DNA of 51,394 nucleotides from an uncultured Bacteroidales bacterium (GCA_949289565.1 CASEOO010000004.1:1-51394); one strand, 5' to 3'; positions 1 through 8,731 are shown, counted from the first letter of the stretch. A program made the numbers and translations. The notes: a model not told the origin generated them from the letters alone.

Positions 1-53
1 AATCGTTGTAAAGCTGGAGTGAATTTCAGAACTTTGAAGAAAACTAATTCGAT

Positions 54-479
54 ATGGAGGAACGTGGGGAGATTATAATTTATCAGCCGGATTCGGAGGT
101 GAAGCTGGAAGTCAGACTCGAAGATGAAACCGTGTGGCTGAACAGGCAGCAAATGTCAGTTCTTTTTGGCCGTGACGTAAAGACAATCGGCAAGCATGTA
201 CAGAATGCCTTGAAAGAGGAGTTGTCAGGTATTTCAGTTGTCGCAAATTTTGCGACAACTGCAGCGGACGGCAAAATATATAAAGTCCAATATTACAATT
301 TGGATGTGATCTTGTCTGTCGGCTATCGTGTAAAATCTTATAGAGGTGTTGAGTTCAGGCGCTGGGCAAGCAAAATTTTGAAAGAGTATCTGCTGAAGGG
401 TTACTCAGTGAACCAGCGGTTGACACAGATTGAGAAACGTGTGTATGATACCGAAGAAAACAATGTTTGCCTTTTCTAA
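54..479 (+). pseudogene. Truncated RhuM-family protein
   Basis: The 141-residue reading frame matches the N-terminal part of RhuM (virulence RhuM / Fic-associated) proteins. Visible family features are the TVWLNRQQM segment, the helix-turn-helix-like VLFGRDVKTIGKHV, the NFATTAADGK segment, NLDVILSVGYRV and FRRWASKILKEYLLKGY. Complete RhuM proteins are usually about 330 residues, so more than half is missing. The frame leaves family-like sequence after about residue 125 and stops at a short unrelated tail. I see no continuation in other frames in 480-806. It is therefore probably a decayed or recombined gene fragment, though a short functional protein cannot be excluded. RhuM genes are accessory and often sit near mobile or restriction loci. 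The role of the family is poorly known. Confidence 0.7.
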
Positions 480-588
480 ACTTGCGATTCCGGCTGCGTC
501 CATCACCGCGCTGCTTTAATGATCCGTTCAAACTGATTGTAGTCCTTCCTGGCATCAAATCTGCCGGAACTGACTTTGACGCATGCTG

Positions 589-677
589 GACTAACCACGT
601 TTCTGGCCCTCAGCGGCTTTAGTCCTCCACTTCCCGGCGCGACTAACCACGTTTTCGGCCCTCAGTGGCTTTAGTCC
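589..677. repeat. Two-copy palindromic (REP-like) repeat
   Basis: Two 37-base copies lie at 589-625 and 641-677, separated by 15 bases. Each begins GACTAACCACGTTT and ends GGCTTTAGTCC, so GACTAA and TTTAGTC form an inverted repeat at the ends of each copy. The copies differ at only a few internal positions. The arrangement resembles bacterial REP/BIME doublets. No REP-associated transposase is present in the window. Confidence 0.7.
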
Positions 678-700
678 GACACTTTCCTGCTGGAAAGCGT

Positions 701-743
701 AGAATAAAAATATTGCAGGATACTCAACTCGAGTATCCTGCAA
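701..743 (-). terminator. Intrinsic terminator of the etfBA-acd operon
   Basis: A perfect 13-bp stem (713-725 with 731-743, arm TTGCAGGATACTC) has a 5-base loop. Read on the minus strand it is followed by TATTTTTATT (701-712). It lies about 65 bases beyond the acyl-CoA dehydrogenase stop codon. Confidence 0.75.
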
Positions 744-806
744 CAGTATTGGCGTGAGCCATCCAGACATCATTGATTTCAGAAATCAGCGATGCGTCAG
801 CTCTGG

Positions 807-2513
807 TTATTTGCGATAGCAGGCTATATCCTCTTTCTGGAAATTCTGGATGAAGGCGTTGTGCTTCTCCACCTCGGCTTCAGCGTAGTTCACGTAAACC
901 TTGGCGGATTCGGTGAACATTTCCGGAGCACGGGTCGCATCCTGGATGATAAGGTGTGACATCACGCACACTGCAGCCATTTCGTAGAGACGGCGAGCCA
1001 TCAGATCGTGAAATTCCTGGTCGGCTGCATCTTTCACCAGATTAGTGCAAGCCTCGAACTTGTCAGCCATGGCTTTCACACGCTCCATCAGAGGCTTCAT
1101 CTCCTCGGAACAAGCCACCTGCTCGTAGTCACGCAACGTAGCCAGATATGAACCATTCGTCACATAGCGGATGGCGGCCACTGTCTGCAGCTGTGTAGTA
1201 CCCTCGTAGATGCTCGTAATACGTGCGTCGCGATAGATCCGCTGGCATGCATACTCCAGCATGAAACCGCTTCCTCCATGCACCTGGATGCAGTCGTAGG
1301 CATTCTGGTTCGCATACTCTGAGTTCATACCCTTGGCCAGCGGAGTGAAAGCGTCTGCCAGTCTTGCGTATTTCTTCTGTTCCTGTCTCTCTTCCGGAGT
1401 CAGCTTGCGTTCGCGTGCGATGTCGTCCAGAGCCTTGTAGATGTCCACATAGCGTGAAGTCTGGTACAGCAGGGCACGCCCGGCGTCCAGCTTGGCCTTG
1501 ATGGTGGACAGCATGTCATACACTGCAGGGAATTCGATGATGGCCTTGCCGAACTGCTTGCGGTCCTTTGCGTATGCCAGGGCTTCGTTGTAAGCAGCCT
1601 GGCTCAAACCCACGCTCTGTGCTGCAATGCCCAGACGCGCTCCGTTCATCAACGCCATCACATACTTGATAAGACCCAGACGGCGCTCTCCGCAAAGCTC
1701 GGCTTTAGCGTTCTTGAACACCAGTTCGCATGTAGGGGAGCCGTGGATGCCTAGCTTGTTCTCAATACGGCGTACATTCACGCCGCCGTCTCTCTTGTCA
1801 TAGATGAACATGGAAAGTCCGCGTCCGTCTTTCGTGCCCTCTTCTGAACGTGCCAGCACCAGATGCAGGTCAGCGTCGCCGTTGGTGATGAAACGCTTCA
1901 CACCGTTCAGCCTCCAGCAGTTCTCCGCTTCGTCGAATGTGGCCTTGAGCATTACGCTCTGCAGGTCTGAACCGGCGTCAGGCTCAGTCAGGTCCATGGA
2001 CATAGTCTCGCCTGCGCAGATACGCGGGATGAAACGGCTGTGCTGGTCCTCGTTCCCGAATTCATAGAGAGTCTCGATGCAGTCCTGAAGAGACCAGATG
2101 TTGCTGAAACCGGCATCGGCTGATGCCACGATTTCGGCGCACATGGTATACGGAGTGATAGGAAAATTCAAACCTCCGAAACGGCGCGGCATGGTCATGC
2201 CGTTCAGTCCGGCCTTAACCATGGCGTCCATGTTCACCTTGGTGCCGCTGGCATATTCCACGCGGCCGTTGGCGCAGTGAGGGCCTTCGAGATCCACACT
2301 TTCCGCATTGGCGGCGATGACTTCGCCGGTGATCTCTCCTGTGATTTCCAGGACCTTGTCATAAGAGTCGATGGCATCCGCGTAGTCCTGCGGCGCATAG
2401 TCGAACTCATCCTTGTCCCTGTAGTTCCGCTCCTTGAGCTCGCAGATGCGCTCCATCATCGGATTGTTCAGATGATAGCGCAGTTCAGGGTGTTCTGTAT
2501 AGAAATTTGCCAT
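807..2513 (-). CDS. Acyl-CoA dehydrogenase family protein (568 aa)
   Basis: This is a flavin-dependent acyl-CoA dehydrogenase of the large type (568 residues against about 380 for classical members) with an extra C-terminal helical region after residue 450. Family signatures are MSMDLTEPDAGSDLQ (171-185, flavin and substrate binding), GVKRFITNG (204-212), RKQFGKAI (318-325), QVHGGSGF (410-417) and IYEGTTQLQ (435-443). E437 sits where the catalytic base is expected. It begins one base after the etfA stop, so it is cotranscribed with, and very likely passes electrons to, the electron-transfer flavoprotein encoded by the two preceding genes. The natural acyl-CoA substrate cannot be read from the sequence. 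The protein is expected to be cytoplasmic. Confidence 0.93.
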   Translation of the reverse strand: MANFYTEHPELRYHLNNPMMERICELKERNYRDKDEFDYAPQDYADAIDSYDKVLEITGEITGEVIAANAESVDLEGPHCANGRVEYASGTKVNMDAMVKAGLNGMTMPRRFGGLNFPITPYTMCAEIVASADAGFSNIWSLQDCIETLYEFGNEDQHSRFIPRICAGETMSMDLTEPDAGSDLQSVMLKATFDEAENCWRLNGVKRFITNGDADLHLVLARSEEGTKDGRGLSMFIYDKRDGGVNVRRIENKLGIHGSPTCELVFKNAKAELCGERRLGLIKYVMALMNGARLGIAAQSVGLSQAAYNEALAYAKDRKQFGKAIIEFPAVYDMLSTIKAKLDAGRALLYQTSRYVDIYKALDDIARERKLTPEERQEQKKYARLADAFTPLAKGMNSEYANQNAYDCIQVHGGSGFMLEYACQRIYRDARITSIYEGTTQLQTVAAIRYVTNGSYLATLRDYEQVACSEEMKPLMERVKAMADKFEACTNLVKDAADQEFHDLMARRLYEMAAVCVMSHLIIQDATRAPEMFTESAKVYVNYAEAEVEKHNAFIQNFQKEDIACYRK

Positions 2514-2514
2514 A

Positions 2515-3534
2515 TTATTTGCTGTGTGATTTATAGTACTTGATCATCTTCGGGATAACCTCCTCGACAGTGCCGTTTATGACATAGTCGGCGATGGTGT
2601 TGATAGGAGCATTCTCGTCATTGTTTATGGAAATGATAATGCTGCTCTCCTGCATGCCGGCTATGTGCTGGATCTGCCCGCTGATTCCGCATGCGATGTA
2701 GAGTTTCGGACGTACGGTCACACCTGTCTGGCCGATCTGCCTGTCATGGTCTGCGAATCCTGCATCCACGGCCGCACGGCTGGCGCCGACTTCAGCATGA
2801 AGTTCCTTCGCCAGTTCGAAAAGCATGTCGAAGCCTTCTTTTGATCCCATTCCGTATCCGCCGGCAACTACGATAGAAGCGCCTTTGAGATTGTGTTTCG
2901 CCTTTTCCACGTGACGGTCGATCACCTTGACCACATAGTCGGTCTCGGGCACGTATTTGGCCACATCGTGGCGGATAACTTCACCTTTGTAGTCCGGGTC
3001 GAGTATTTCTTTCTTCATCACACCCTCACGCACTGTAGCCATCTGAGGACGGTGCTCTGGATTCACGATAGTCGCAACGATATTGCCGCCGAAGGCAGGC
3101 CTGATCTGGTAGAGCAGGTCCTTGTACACTTTTCCGGCTTTCTTGTCCTCATGATCTCCGATTTCGAGGGCCGTACAGTCTGCGGTCAGACCGCTGGTCA
3201 ATGCTGAAGATACTCGAGGCCCCAGGTCACGGCCGATGACGGTAGCTCCCATCAGGCAGATCTGCGGCTTCTCTTCCTTGAACAGGTTGATGAGGATGGA
3301 TGAATGCGGCAGGGAAGTGTATGGGAACAGTCCCTCTGCATCGAAAACATGAAGCTTGTCCACGCCGAAAGGCATCACTTGCTTCTCTATGCCTTCGAGA
3401 TTGTGGCCTGCGGCAATGGCTTCCAGCTGACATCCCAGCTGATTTGCCAGCTTGCGGCCCTTGGTCAGCAGCTCGAGGCTGACATCGGCAACGGTAGTGC
3501 CCTCTATTTCAAGATATACGAAAACGTTGTTCAT
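2515..3534 (-). CDS. etfA: Electron transfer flavoprotein subunit alpha
   Basis: The 339-residue length is normal for EtfA/FixB. The C-terminal FAD-binding half is clear: a glycine-rich VVAGGYGMGSKEGF near residue 220, then GASRAAVDAGF, QIGQTGVTVRP, LYIACGISGQIQH and NDENAPINTIADY, the classic order of EtfA motifs. The N-terminal half carries the less conserved alpha/beta domain. With EtfB it forms a soluble FAD heterodimer that takes electrons from acyl-CoA dehydrogenases. The gene starts four bases after the etfB stop and ends one base before the dehydrogenase start, indicating a single transcript. Nothing shows whether this Etf is bifurcating. Confidence 0.95.
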   Translation of the reverse strand: MNNVFVYLEIEGTTVADVSLELLTKGRKLANQLGCQLEAIAAGHNLEGIEKQVMPFGVDKLHVFDAEGLFPYTSLPHSSILINLFKEEKPQICLMGATVIGRDLGPRVSSALTSGLTADCTALEIGDHEDKKAGKVYKDLLYQIRPAFGGNIVATIVNPEHRPQMATVREGVMKKEILDPDYKGEVIRHDVAKYVPETDYVVKVIDRHVEKAKHNLKGASIVVAGGYGMGSKEGFDMLFELAKELHAEVGASRAAVDAGFADHDRQIGQTGVTVRPKLYIACGISGQIQHIAGMQESSIIISINNDENAPINTIADYVINGTVEEVIPKMIKYYKSHSK

Positions 3535-3538
3535 GATT

Positions 3539-4432
3539 CTATCCTATCGTATGGTTTGCTAAAAGTTCTGTAATCAGGCCTTCCACATCCTGGTCGCTGC
3601 CTGTCAGCGTCTTGCTTTCCTTTGCCTGGAAAGAAATGTTCTGGATGGTCTTCACCTTGGTGGGGGAGCCGCTCAGACCGCACTGCTCGAGGTCTGCATT
3701 CACGTCCGCCGTGCTCCATTCGGTGATATTCAGGTACGGCCGCTCGTCATAAAGCCCGGCGTAAGGAAGCTCAGCCCCTTCTTTTGTGATGGCCGCCTTT
3801 TCCTGTGCCCCCATGGCTCTCTTGTATTTCTGGACCAGCTTGGCATTCCTTGGACGGCAAGGCGCAGCGCTTCCGTTGACCGTTATCACCAGTGGAAGAG
3901 GGGCCTCAACTGTCTCCACACCACCGTCGATATGACGTTTGATGACGACTTTTTTCGCCTCTTCATCCACGCTGAGAATCTCCTCAGCATATGTCACCTG
4001 CGCCAGTCCCAGTTTTTCAGCCACCTGCGGACCCACCTGGGCGGTATCTCCGTCGATAGCCTGGCGTCCGCCGATGATGAGGTCATATCCGCCGATTTTC
4101 CGGATGGCTGTCGCCAATGCGTATGAGGTAGCCAGAGTGTCAGCTCCTGCAAAAGCCCTGTCTGTCAGCAGATATCCTCCGTCAGCCCCGCGGTAAAGGC
4201 CTTCGCGGATGATTTCGGCAGCCCTGCCAGGTCCCATGGTCAGCATGGTCACGGTAGAGCCCGGATGCGTCTCTTTCAACTTCAGAGCCTGCTCCAGTGC
4301 ATTCAGGTCTTCAGGGTTGAAGATAGCAGGAAGAGCCGCGCGGTTGATAGTACCCTCGGCTGTCATGGCATCCTTCCCGACATTCCGTGTGTCGGGAACC
4401 TGTTTTGCCAATACTACAATTTTCAAACTCAT
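3539..4432 (-). CDS. etfB: Electron transfer flavoprotein subunit beta
   Basis: This is the beta (FixA) subunit of the electron transfer flavoprotein, 297 residues. It starts MSLKIVVLAKQVPDT, typical of the family. NPEDLNALEQALKLK and the nucleotide-binding stretch IIGGRQAIDGDTAQVGPQ, near residues 120-137, mark the conserved core; VEAPLPLVITV and PCRPRNAKLVQKYKR follow. It pairs with EtfA encoded directly downstream. As first gene of the operon it carries the promoter: a TATTTTTG element lies about 75 bases upstream. Confidence 0.95.
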   Translation of the reverse strand: MSLKIVVLAKQVPDTRNVGKDAMTAEGTINRAALPAIFNPEDLNALEQALKLKETHPGSTVTMLTMGPGRAAEIIREGLYRGADGGYLLTDRAFAGADTLATSYALATAIRKIGGYDLIIGGRQAIDGDTAQVGPQVAEKLGLAQVTYAEEILSVDEEAKKVVIKRHIDGGVETVEAPLPLVITVNGSAAPCRPRNAKLVQKYKRAMGAQEKAAITKEGAELPYAGLYDERPYLNITEWSTADVNADLEQCGLSGSPTKVKTIQNISFQAKESKTLTGSDQDVEGLITELLANHTIG

Positions 4433-4470
4433 GTTCTAAAATTTATTTTTATGATAATTATTGTCAGTTC

Positions 4471-4487
4471 ATTGTCCTCCGGACAAT
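4471..4487. repeat. Small intergenic hairpin of the GGnCC-TCC-GGnCC type
   Basis: ATTGTCC and GGACAAT form a 7-bp stem around a TCC loop, in the leader of etfB. Similar hairpins with the same loop occur at 31301-31317 and 34495-34507. No T-run follows on either strand, so it is unlikely to be a simple terminator. Confidence 0.5.
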
Positions 4488-4504
4488 TTAAAATCCCAAT
4501 CCTG

Positions 4505-4512
4505 CAAAAATA
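4505..4512 (-). promoter_or_regulatory. Bacteroidales -7 element for etfB-etfA-acd
   Basis: TATTTTTG on the minus strand matches the TAnnTTTG element of the Bacteroides primary sigma factor. No clear TTTG is seen 19-21 bases upstream. It gives a leader of roughly 65 bases that includes the 4471-4487 hairpin. Confidence 0.5.
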
Positions 4513-4558
4513 CTAAAATTTCAGAATTTTTAAAAACTGAGCCTCTAAATGCAGGATT

Positions 4559-5011
4559 TCAGTGCCTCCGTTTCATTTCCAGTATGGGGAACGGATTGCC
4601 CTCGCTGTCAAATTCATTGCGTTTGAAAATCTTGAATCCCATATGTTCGTAAAACTTTGCTGCGCCCGGATTCTGTTCGTTTACATCCACATACTCCACG
4701 TCCAAGTCATGGAATGCACGTTCTACGAACGTCTTGCCCAATCCTTTGCGAAAATAGCCGGGATGTAGGAACAGCATTTCTATCTTGCGCTCCTGCACAC
4801 CCATAAACCCGATGGACCGCCGGCCGTCAGCCATTACCCATAAAGTCTCGATGTTTCGTAACGCTCCTTCGGCCTGGGGAGTCAGTCTTGTGATGTCTGC
4901 CTCCGTCAGGAAATGATGGCTGGCACGGACGGAGGCCTCCCAGATTTCCAATAATTCGCCGATGAGCATCGGGCTTCGCCGGTCTTTCTCAATAGTTATA
5001 ATATTCATCAT
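4559..5011 (-). CDS. GNAT family N-acetyltransferase
   Basis: A 150-residue single-domain GNAT acetyltransferase. Motif A, which binds acetyl-CoA, is EMLFLHPGYFRKGLGKTFVERA (about 78-99), with the RKGLGK pyrophosphate loop. Motif B is FYEHMGFK with the preceding VDVNEQNPGAAK. The N-terminal ASVRASHHFLTEADI is typical of the YjaB-like subgroup. The acceptor substrate is unknown. Two ATG codons in a row (5011 and 5008) are possible starts. It is preceded by its own TATATTTG promoter element and is separated from the etf operon, so it is probably monocistronic. Confidence 0.85.
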   Translation of the reverse strand: MMNIITIEKDRRSPMLIGELLEIWEASVRASHHFLTEADITRLTPQAEGALRNIETLWVMADGRRSIGFMGVQERKIEMLFLHPGYFRKGLGKTFVERAFHDLDVEYVDVNEQNPGAAKFYEHMGFKIFKRNEFDSEGNPFPILEMKRRH

Positions 5012-5031
5012 TCTCTATATTATATTGCATG

Positions 5032-5039
5032 CAAATATA
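5032..5039 (-). promoter_or_regulatory. -7 element for the GNAT gene
   Basis: TATATTTG on the minus strand, 20 bases upstream of the start codon, matches TAnnTTTG. The upstream TTTG element is only weakly matched. Confidence 0.5.
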
Positions 5040-5261
5040 ATTTCAAGAGTGCCTTTTACAATGATGAGTAAATGTAAAATTCAGTACTTGCAAAAAGCCT
5101 TACGCCATTATCGGTGTCCAATAATTTAATGCTTATCCGTAAAATAAGTGCTTTTACCCGTAATTTTGTCTTGTGTTGCACTTGCTCGTTGACTCTGCCC
5201 TGATTTTCATACTGTACCTTCCAGTCCCTGAGCGAGCTCCGGTCCTGTCCGTTACGGTACG

Positions 5262-5287
5262 AAAAACGCCAGACCGTCGGTCTGGCG
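5262..5287 (-). terminator. Intrinsic terminator after tRNA-Arg
   Basis: CGCCAGACC and GGTCTGGCG (5267-5275 and 5279-5287) form a perfect 9-bp stem with a 3-base loop. On the minus strand it is followed by TTTTTC, a textbook rho-independent terminator 17 bases beyond the tRNA 3' end. Confidence 0.85.
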
Positions 5288-5303
5288 CATTCTGCTTTTT
5301 ATG

Positions 5304-5377
5304 TGATCCGGTTGGGATTCGAACCCAAGACCCACAGCTTAGAAGGCTGTTGCTCTATCCAGCTGAGCTACCGGACC
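5304..5377 (-). tRNA. tRNA-Arg (anticodon UCU)
   Basis: The minus strand folds as a 74-base tRNA. The acceptor stem is GGTCCGG with CCGGATC (one G-U pair), the D arm is AGCTCAGCTGGATAGAGC, the anticodon loop CTTCTAA gives UCU (decoding AGA/AGG), and the T arm contains GGGTTCGAATCCC. The discriminator is A and CCA is not encoded. It has its own promoter and terminator. Confidence 0.95.
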
Positions 5378-5395
5378 GGCCTTTAAAAGTGCCTG

Positions 5396-5426
5396 CAAAG
5401 ATATGATTTATTCTTCGAAACTCAAA
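5396..5426 (-). promoter_or_regulatory. Consensus promoter of tRNA-Arg
   Basis: On the minus strand, TTTG (5426-5423), 19 bases, then TATCTTTG (5403-5396) is an exact match to the Bacteroides housekeeping promoter TTTG-N19-TAnnTTTG. The -7 box ends 18 bases before the mature tRNA 5' end. Confidence 0.85.
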
Positions 5427-5508
5427 ATAAATTTTAACCCTGCAGTCTTGGCCACTGACTGTTGCATTTTGGTGTTGAATTTACAAAGCCGCAGCCGAGA
5501 CTATGGTT

Positions 5509-7677
5509 TCAGAATGCATTTACGTCTCTCACGCAGCGGATCTGGTCGCCGAGCGCCTTCCTGCTGTTGTTGATAAGTCCGAACTGCCAGTCGTTTCTCA
5601 GATAGCATACCCAGTTTTGCCCGGAGCCGTTGGGGTCAGTCGTTCTGAGTATGGCATTCTCGCCGTCACCGTCCAGCCGCAGTCCTCCTTGTGGATAAAT
5701 GAATCCGCAGGCAGGCACCTGCATTGTCGCAGACGGTGTGGACCAGTCGAAATCCGATTCGATGAATTCCTCTTCTGTATTCAGTCCGAGGAATGACATC
5801 GTCTTGTCCCCGGTGAAGTATGAGAATTCAAAATAATGCTTTCCTGCCGAACTCAATTCCCCGAAGCCTGCGGCTTTGGTCTCTTTCATGACTATCCTTA
5901 TCCTGTAGCAGTCCTCCCGTCCCTGATTCTTGATGATGTATATTGCACTCTCCCCGTTTATCTTTCCGTAGCGCAGGTGTTCCGGCCGCTTTGTGATAGC
6001 TCCCGTATATTGCTGAGGGGCGTAGAAATCATCATCCCATGGTGCCTTCAATGTTTTGTCCGGCAAGAAAGTCGCAAAATCTTCTCGCGTCGGCAGTCTC
6101 CAGCCTCGGGGACACGGATGCTTTTCAGTGCTGCCCGTCCACATTTCATTTACGACAGGCGCTTCACTGTTTACTTTCTCATTGTACAGCCACGTCCCGC
6201 TTCCGGTATCATAGATGAAGTTGTAAATCAGAGTCTCCCCATCATTGCCGGTATCTCCGGGATTCATAGCCACATTCGGATAGCGTACGGAAAGCCCTGC
6301 CGGAGTGACGGCGCATCCTGGAGGAATTTCCGTGGTCGGAAGTTTGGTCGTGCTTCCGGCCTGGAATCCTCCATATACCTTCTCGCCTTTTTCATTGTAA
6401 GTATAGAACGCCATCAGGTTCAGTCCTCCCACGGCTGAGCCTAGCTCTATGGCTATATCATATTTATCCATATCCAGCATGAACGGAATATTCCTCCCGT
6501 ACTGATAATAATACCCCCTGCAGTTCCACCAGTCATTCTCGCAGTCGGCACTCTTCGCCCCGAGATTCCTGTCCATCCACATCTGGTTCGCAAAAGTCAC
6601 CGGCTGCCCAATATATGCATCGCCATTATCCACATTTATCTCTTCATCGATCCAGTCATATTTCTGAGGAGCTATCGCCACCGTCCTCACATCATCCTTC
6701 AGCACCGTCACCACCAGCGTGTATTCATGATTCTGCTCGAACACAAAAGGTCCCATATCCTCACCGGTGTCCTCATTCATGAGTCTCACATTGAATTCCC
6801 GCACGACCACACCATCCGGCTGTCCGTCATCAGTCACCTGATTCCCGTTTTCGTCCGTCATGCCGGACAATGTCACCACGATGCTCACCTCTCCTCCGTC
6901 CGAGTTCGGGAAAATATAAGATGCGCCTTCAGATGCCGGCGCAATGCTTTCAGGATTCACGCCGACAGCCAGACCGCCGGTATCCGCATAGTATGTCCGT
7001 GTCTCCACATGGTCATCGGAAGAATAATTCCACTCTCCGGAGACTATGTCGAAAGTCCCGCTGCTTCGCGTCCCGGCTATCTCCACTTTCAGCAGTTGCA
7101 GCTTTTTCATCTGCTCGATCTCGTCGTCTTCCTCGTTCTGTTTCACGACATACAGGTTCAATTTGCTGAAAGCATGTTTGAAATCCATCTCCAGCTGGCT
7201 TCCTGTGCTTCCGGTGCATCCCGTGAGATTCCTGGATACCATCAGGTCGGGGAGGATGCCGTCATCCGAAATTCTTTCCTTTATCTCAAGCAGAGGCATC
7301 CCTTCGTCTGAAGACGACACAACAGGTACGGCGTCAGTTCCCCCGTATGTAGCTCCGTAGAAGGAGAGGGGAGAGTCTCCGTAAGTCAGCACGCTTCCGT
7401 AGTCGATGGTATGATTCTCCGTCTCTACAGCCGCATCTGCATCCTGGCATTTTCTTACCCACCTCGTTCCGTCGTGTACGAACAGGGCATATTTCGTTCC
7501 GGCTTCAAAATACGAGGCCGCATCACCGGCCTTGGTGATGATATGCGAGCGGTAAGCGCGAAGATCCACGGTGCCGCCATCATTGATACCTTCCGGCGTG
7601 AGACCTTTGTCTGCCGAGCATGCCATGATGGACGCCGCCATGGCAAAATATGCAGCAAAACCTGGTATTCTTTTCAT
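5509..7677 (-). CDS. Fimbrial tip-like lipoprotein with C-terminal FISUMP domain
   Basis: A 722-residue lipoprotein, last gene of the first fimbrial operon. The signal peptide ends in the lipobox MACS. Residues about 40-350 look like a fimbrillin-type beta domain, including the KHAFSKLNLYV segment usual in the fimbrillin-A clan. The C-terminal part from about residue 365 is a FISUMP-type (Fibrobacter succinogenes major paralogous) domain: MWMDRNLGA, PCPRGWRLPTREDF and the terminal QIRCVRD are its hallmarks. This architecture at the 3' end of a fimbrial operon fits a tip adhesin. Its start overlaps the stop of the preceding gene by four bases. The ligand is unknown. Confidence 0.8.
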   Translation of the reverse strand: MKRIPGFAAYFAMAASIMACSADKGLTPEGINDGGTVDLRAYRSHIITKAGDAASYFEAGTKYALFVHDGTRWVRKCQDADAAVETENHTIDYGSVLTYGDSPLSFYGATYGGTDAVPVVSSSDEGMPLLEIKERISDDGILPDLMVSRNLTGCTGSTGSQLEMDFKHAFSKLNLYVVKQNEEDDEIEQMKKLQLLKVEIAGTRSSGTFDIVSGEWNYSSDDHVETRTYYADTGGLAVGVNPESIAPASEGASYIFPNSDGGEVSIVVTLSGMTDENGNQVTDDGQPDGVVVREFNVRLMNEDTGEDMGPFVFEQNHEYTLVVTVLKDDVRTVAIAPQKYDWIDEEINVDNGDAYIGQPVTFANQMWMDRNLGAKSADCENDWWNCRGYYYQYGRNIPFMLDMDKYDIAIELGSAVGGLNLMAFYTYNEKGEKVYGGFQAGSTTKLPTTEIPPGCAVTPAGLSVRYPNVAMNPGDTGNDGETLIYNFIYDTGSGTWLYNEKVNSEAPVVNEMWTGSTEKHPCPRGWRLPTREDFATFLPDKTLKAPWDDDFYAPQQYTGAITKRPEHLRYGKINGESAIYIIKNQGREDCYRIRIVMKETKAAGFGELSSAGKHYFEFSYFTGDKTMSFLGLNTEEEFIESDFDWSTPSATMQVPACGFIYPQGGLRLDGDGENAILRTTDPNGSGQNWVCYLRNDWQFGLINNSRKALGDQIRCVRDVNAF

Positions 7678-8723
7678 AGCCCTTTCCCTTTAACCGTTTC
7701 ACGCTTCAGTTCGGAATACTTTACCGAATCCTCTCCTGCCGTCAGTCTCTGCTCCGGTCCCAGATTCAGAGTGAAAGTATAGTAGTTGTTCGCATACAGA
7801 GTATAGTTCCTCTGTGAAGAAGAAGGGGAATTGTTTCCCAGCGCCACGTTCCATTCCATGCCGCCGGACGTGATTTTCAGCGTAGTCGCGTTTTCCGCAC
7901 CGGAGCAGATATTCGGCGCTATGTAATGGTACAGCAGCCATGATTCCCCGTCAGCCATCGTGCCGGTATCTTCATCGATGAAAGCTTCGTCCAGATATGC
8001 ATCGGCAGGCAGAGCCTCCTGCCTGGCCTGAGGATAGACATAGGCTTTCGCGGGAATATGTTCCAGCTCGGCGCGGATTCCGGAAAGGCTCTGTCCTGTA
8101 TTGTTGTTTATGACCAGATTGATCCTGGTCATCATGCGGCTAAGAATGACGGAAAGAGACAGATCCGCCGTCACATCTCCTATCCAGTATCCGCACATCG
8201 GCATCCTGTCCAGGTCCAGCTCGTTGTTCGCACCGACATCGAGAAGTGTCCTTTTGAAAGTCGGGAGGTTGTCCGGCCATGAAAGGTCCGGATTCATCGT
8301 ATTGGCCACTATGCATACAGTGCTTCCGGAAAGCGCCATCAGTTCGAAACTCTCGTTCTCGATCACCTGTCCTGCGAGACCCTCCCTCGGATAAAACGAG
8401 GCATTCACATACTGTCCTCTGCTGTTGAACTGTATGAGCCAGATGTCATGGATCAGGTTCTCCACTTCGTAAGTGTGCGGTGACGTGGATCTGGTCCCGG
8501 CAGGATTCTGAAGCCTGGCGCCAAATGCGGCGGCGTCAGCAACACCGGTGTCAGCGCTGGCATCGGCCATGCAGGCATGGCCGAAAGAAGACACCCCCAT
8601 TGACAGTGAAACTGTCACCGGATTACCCTCATGAAATCCCTCGGTCCGGGGCAGGGCAGTGCACGCTCCAGTCAGAAGCAGCACCGGTATCAATATGCAG
8701 CGGAAGTCTTTCATTTTCATCAT
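7674..8723 (-). CDS. Fimbrillin-like lipoprotein (349 aa)
   Basis: I chose the start at 8723 (MMKMKDF), because the signal peptide begins there and the upstream gene ends nine bases earlier; the frame stays open upstream but lacks family sequence. The signal peptide runs to the lipobox LTGAC. The body (EVENLIHDIWLIQFN, later RMMTRINLVINN) has the beta-rich pattern of accessory fimbrial subunits (FimA/Mfa clan, DUF4906-like). A precise family is not recognisable by eye. It overlaps the tip gene by four bases, so the two are translationally coupled. It is likely a minor shaft or tip-complex subunit, exported and processed as a lipoprotein. Confidence 0.7.
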   Translation of the reverse strand: MMKMKDFRCILIPVLLLTGACTALPRTEGFHEGNPVTVSLSMGVSSFGHACMADASADTGVADAAAFGARLQNPAGTRSTSPHTYEVENLIHDIWLIQFNSRGQYVNASFYPREGLAGQVIENESFELMALSGSTVCIVANTMNPDLSWPDNLPTFKRTLLDVGANNELDLDRMPMCGYWIGDVTADLSLSVILSRMMTRINLVINNNTGQSLSGIRAELEHIPAKAYVYPQARQEALPADAYLDEAFIDEDTGTMADGESWLLYHYIAPNICSGAENATTLKITSGGMEWNVALGNNSPSSSQRNYTLYANNYYTFTLNLGPEQRLTAGEDSVKYSELKRETVKGKGL

Positions 8724-8731
8724 GTTTGTCT

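Larger units (their letters stand above)
480..806. other. Intergenic region with repeats and terminator, no gene seen
   Basis: These 327 bases separate the RhuM fragment from the acyl-CoA dehydrogenase gene. They hold a two-copy palindromic repeat (589-677) and a terminator hairpin (713-743). A minus-strand frame over about 510-600 reads VKVSSGRFDARKDYNQFERI and stops soon after; it looks like the C-terminal relic of a lost gene, but I do not recognise the family. Confidence 0.5.

Noticed and set aside
5161..5300. Possible plus-strand small RNA from a TAATTTTG box to the 5267-5287 hairpin
   Set aside because: There is no TTTG at the -33 position, and the T-run after the hairpin on the plus strand is eight bases away. 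The hairpin is better explained as the tRNA-Arg terminator.
5173..5406. Plus-strand ORF across tRNA-Arg
   Set aside because: It reads through the reverse complement of the tRNA and its terminator; the ...GIRTQDPQLRRLLLYPAELP text is the usual false ORF of a tRNA.
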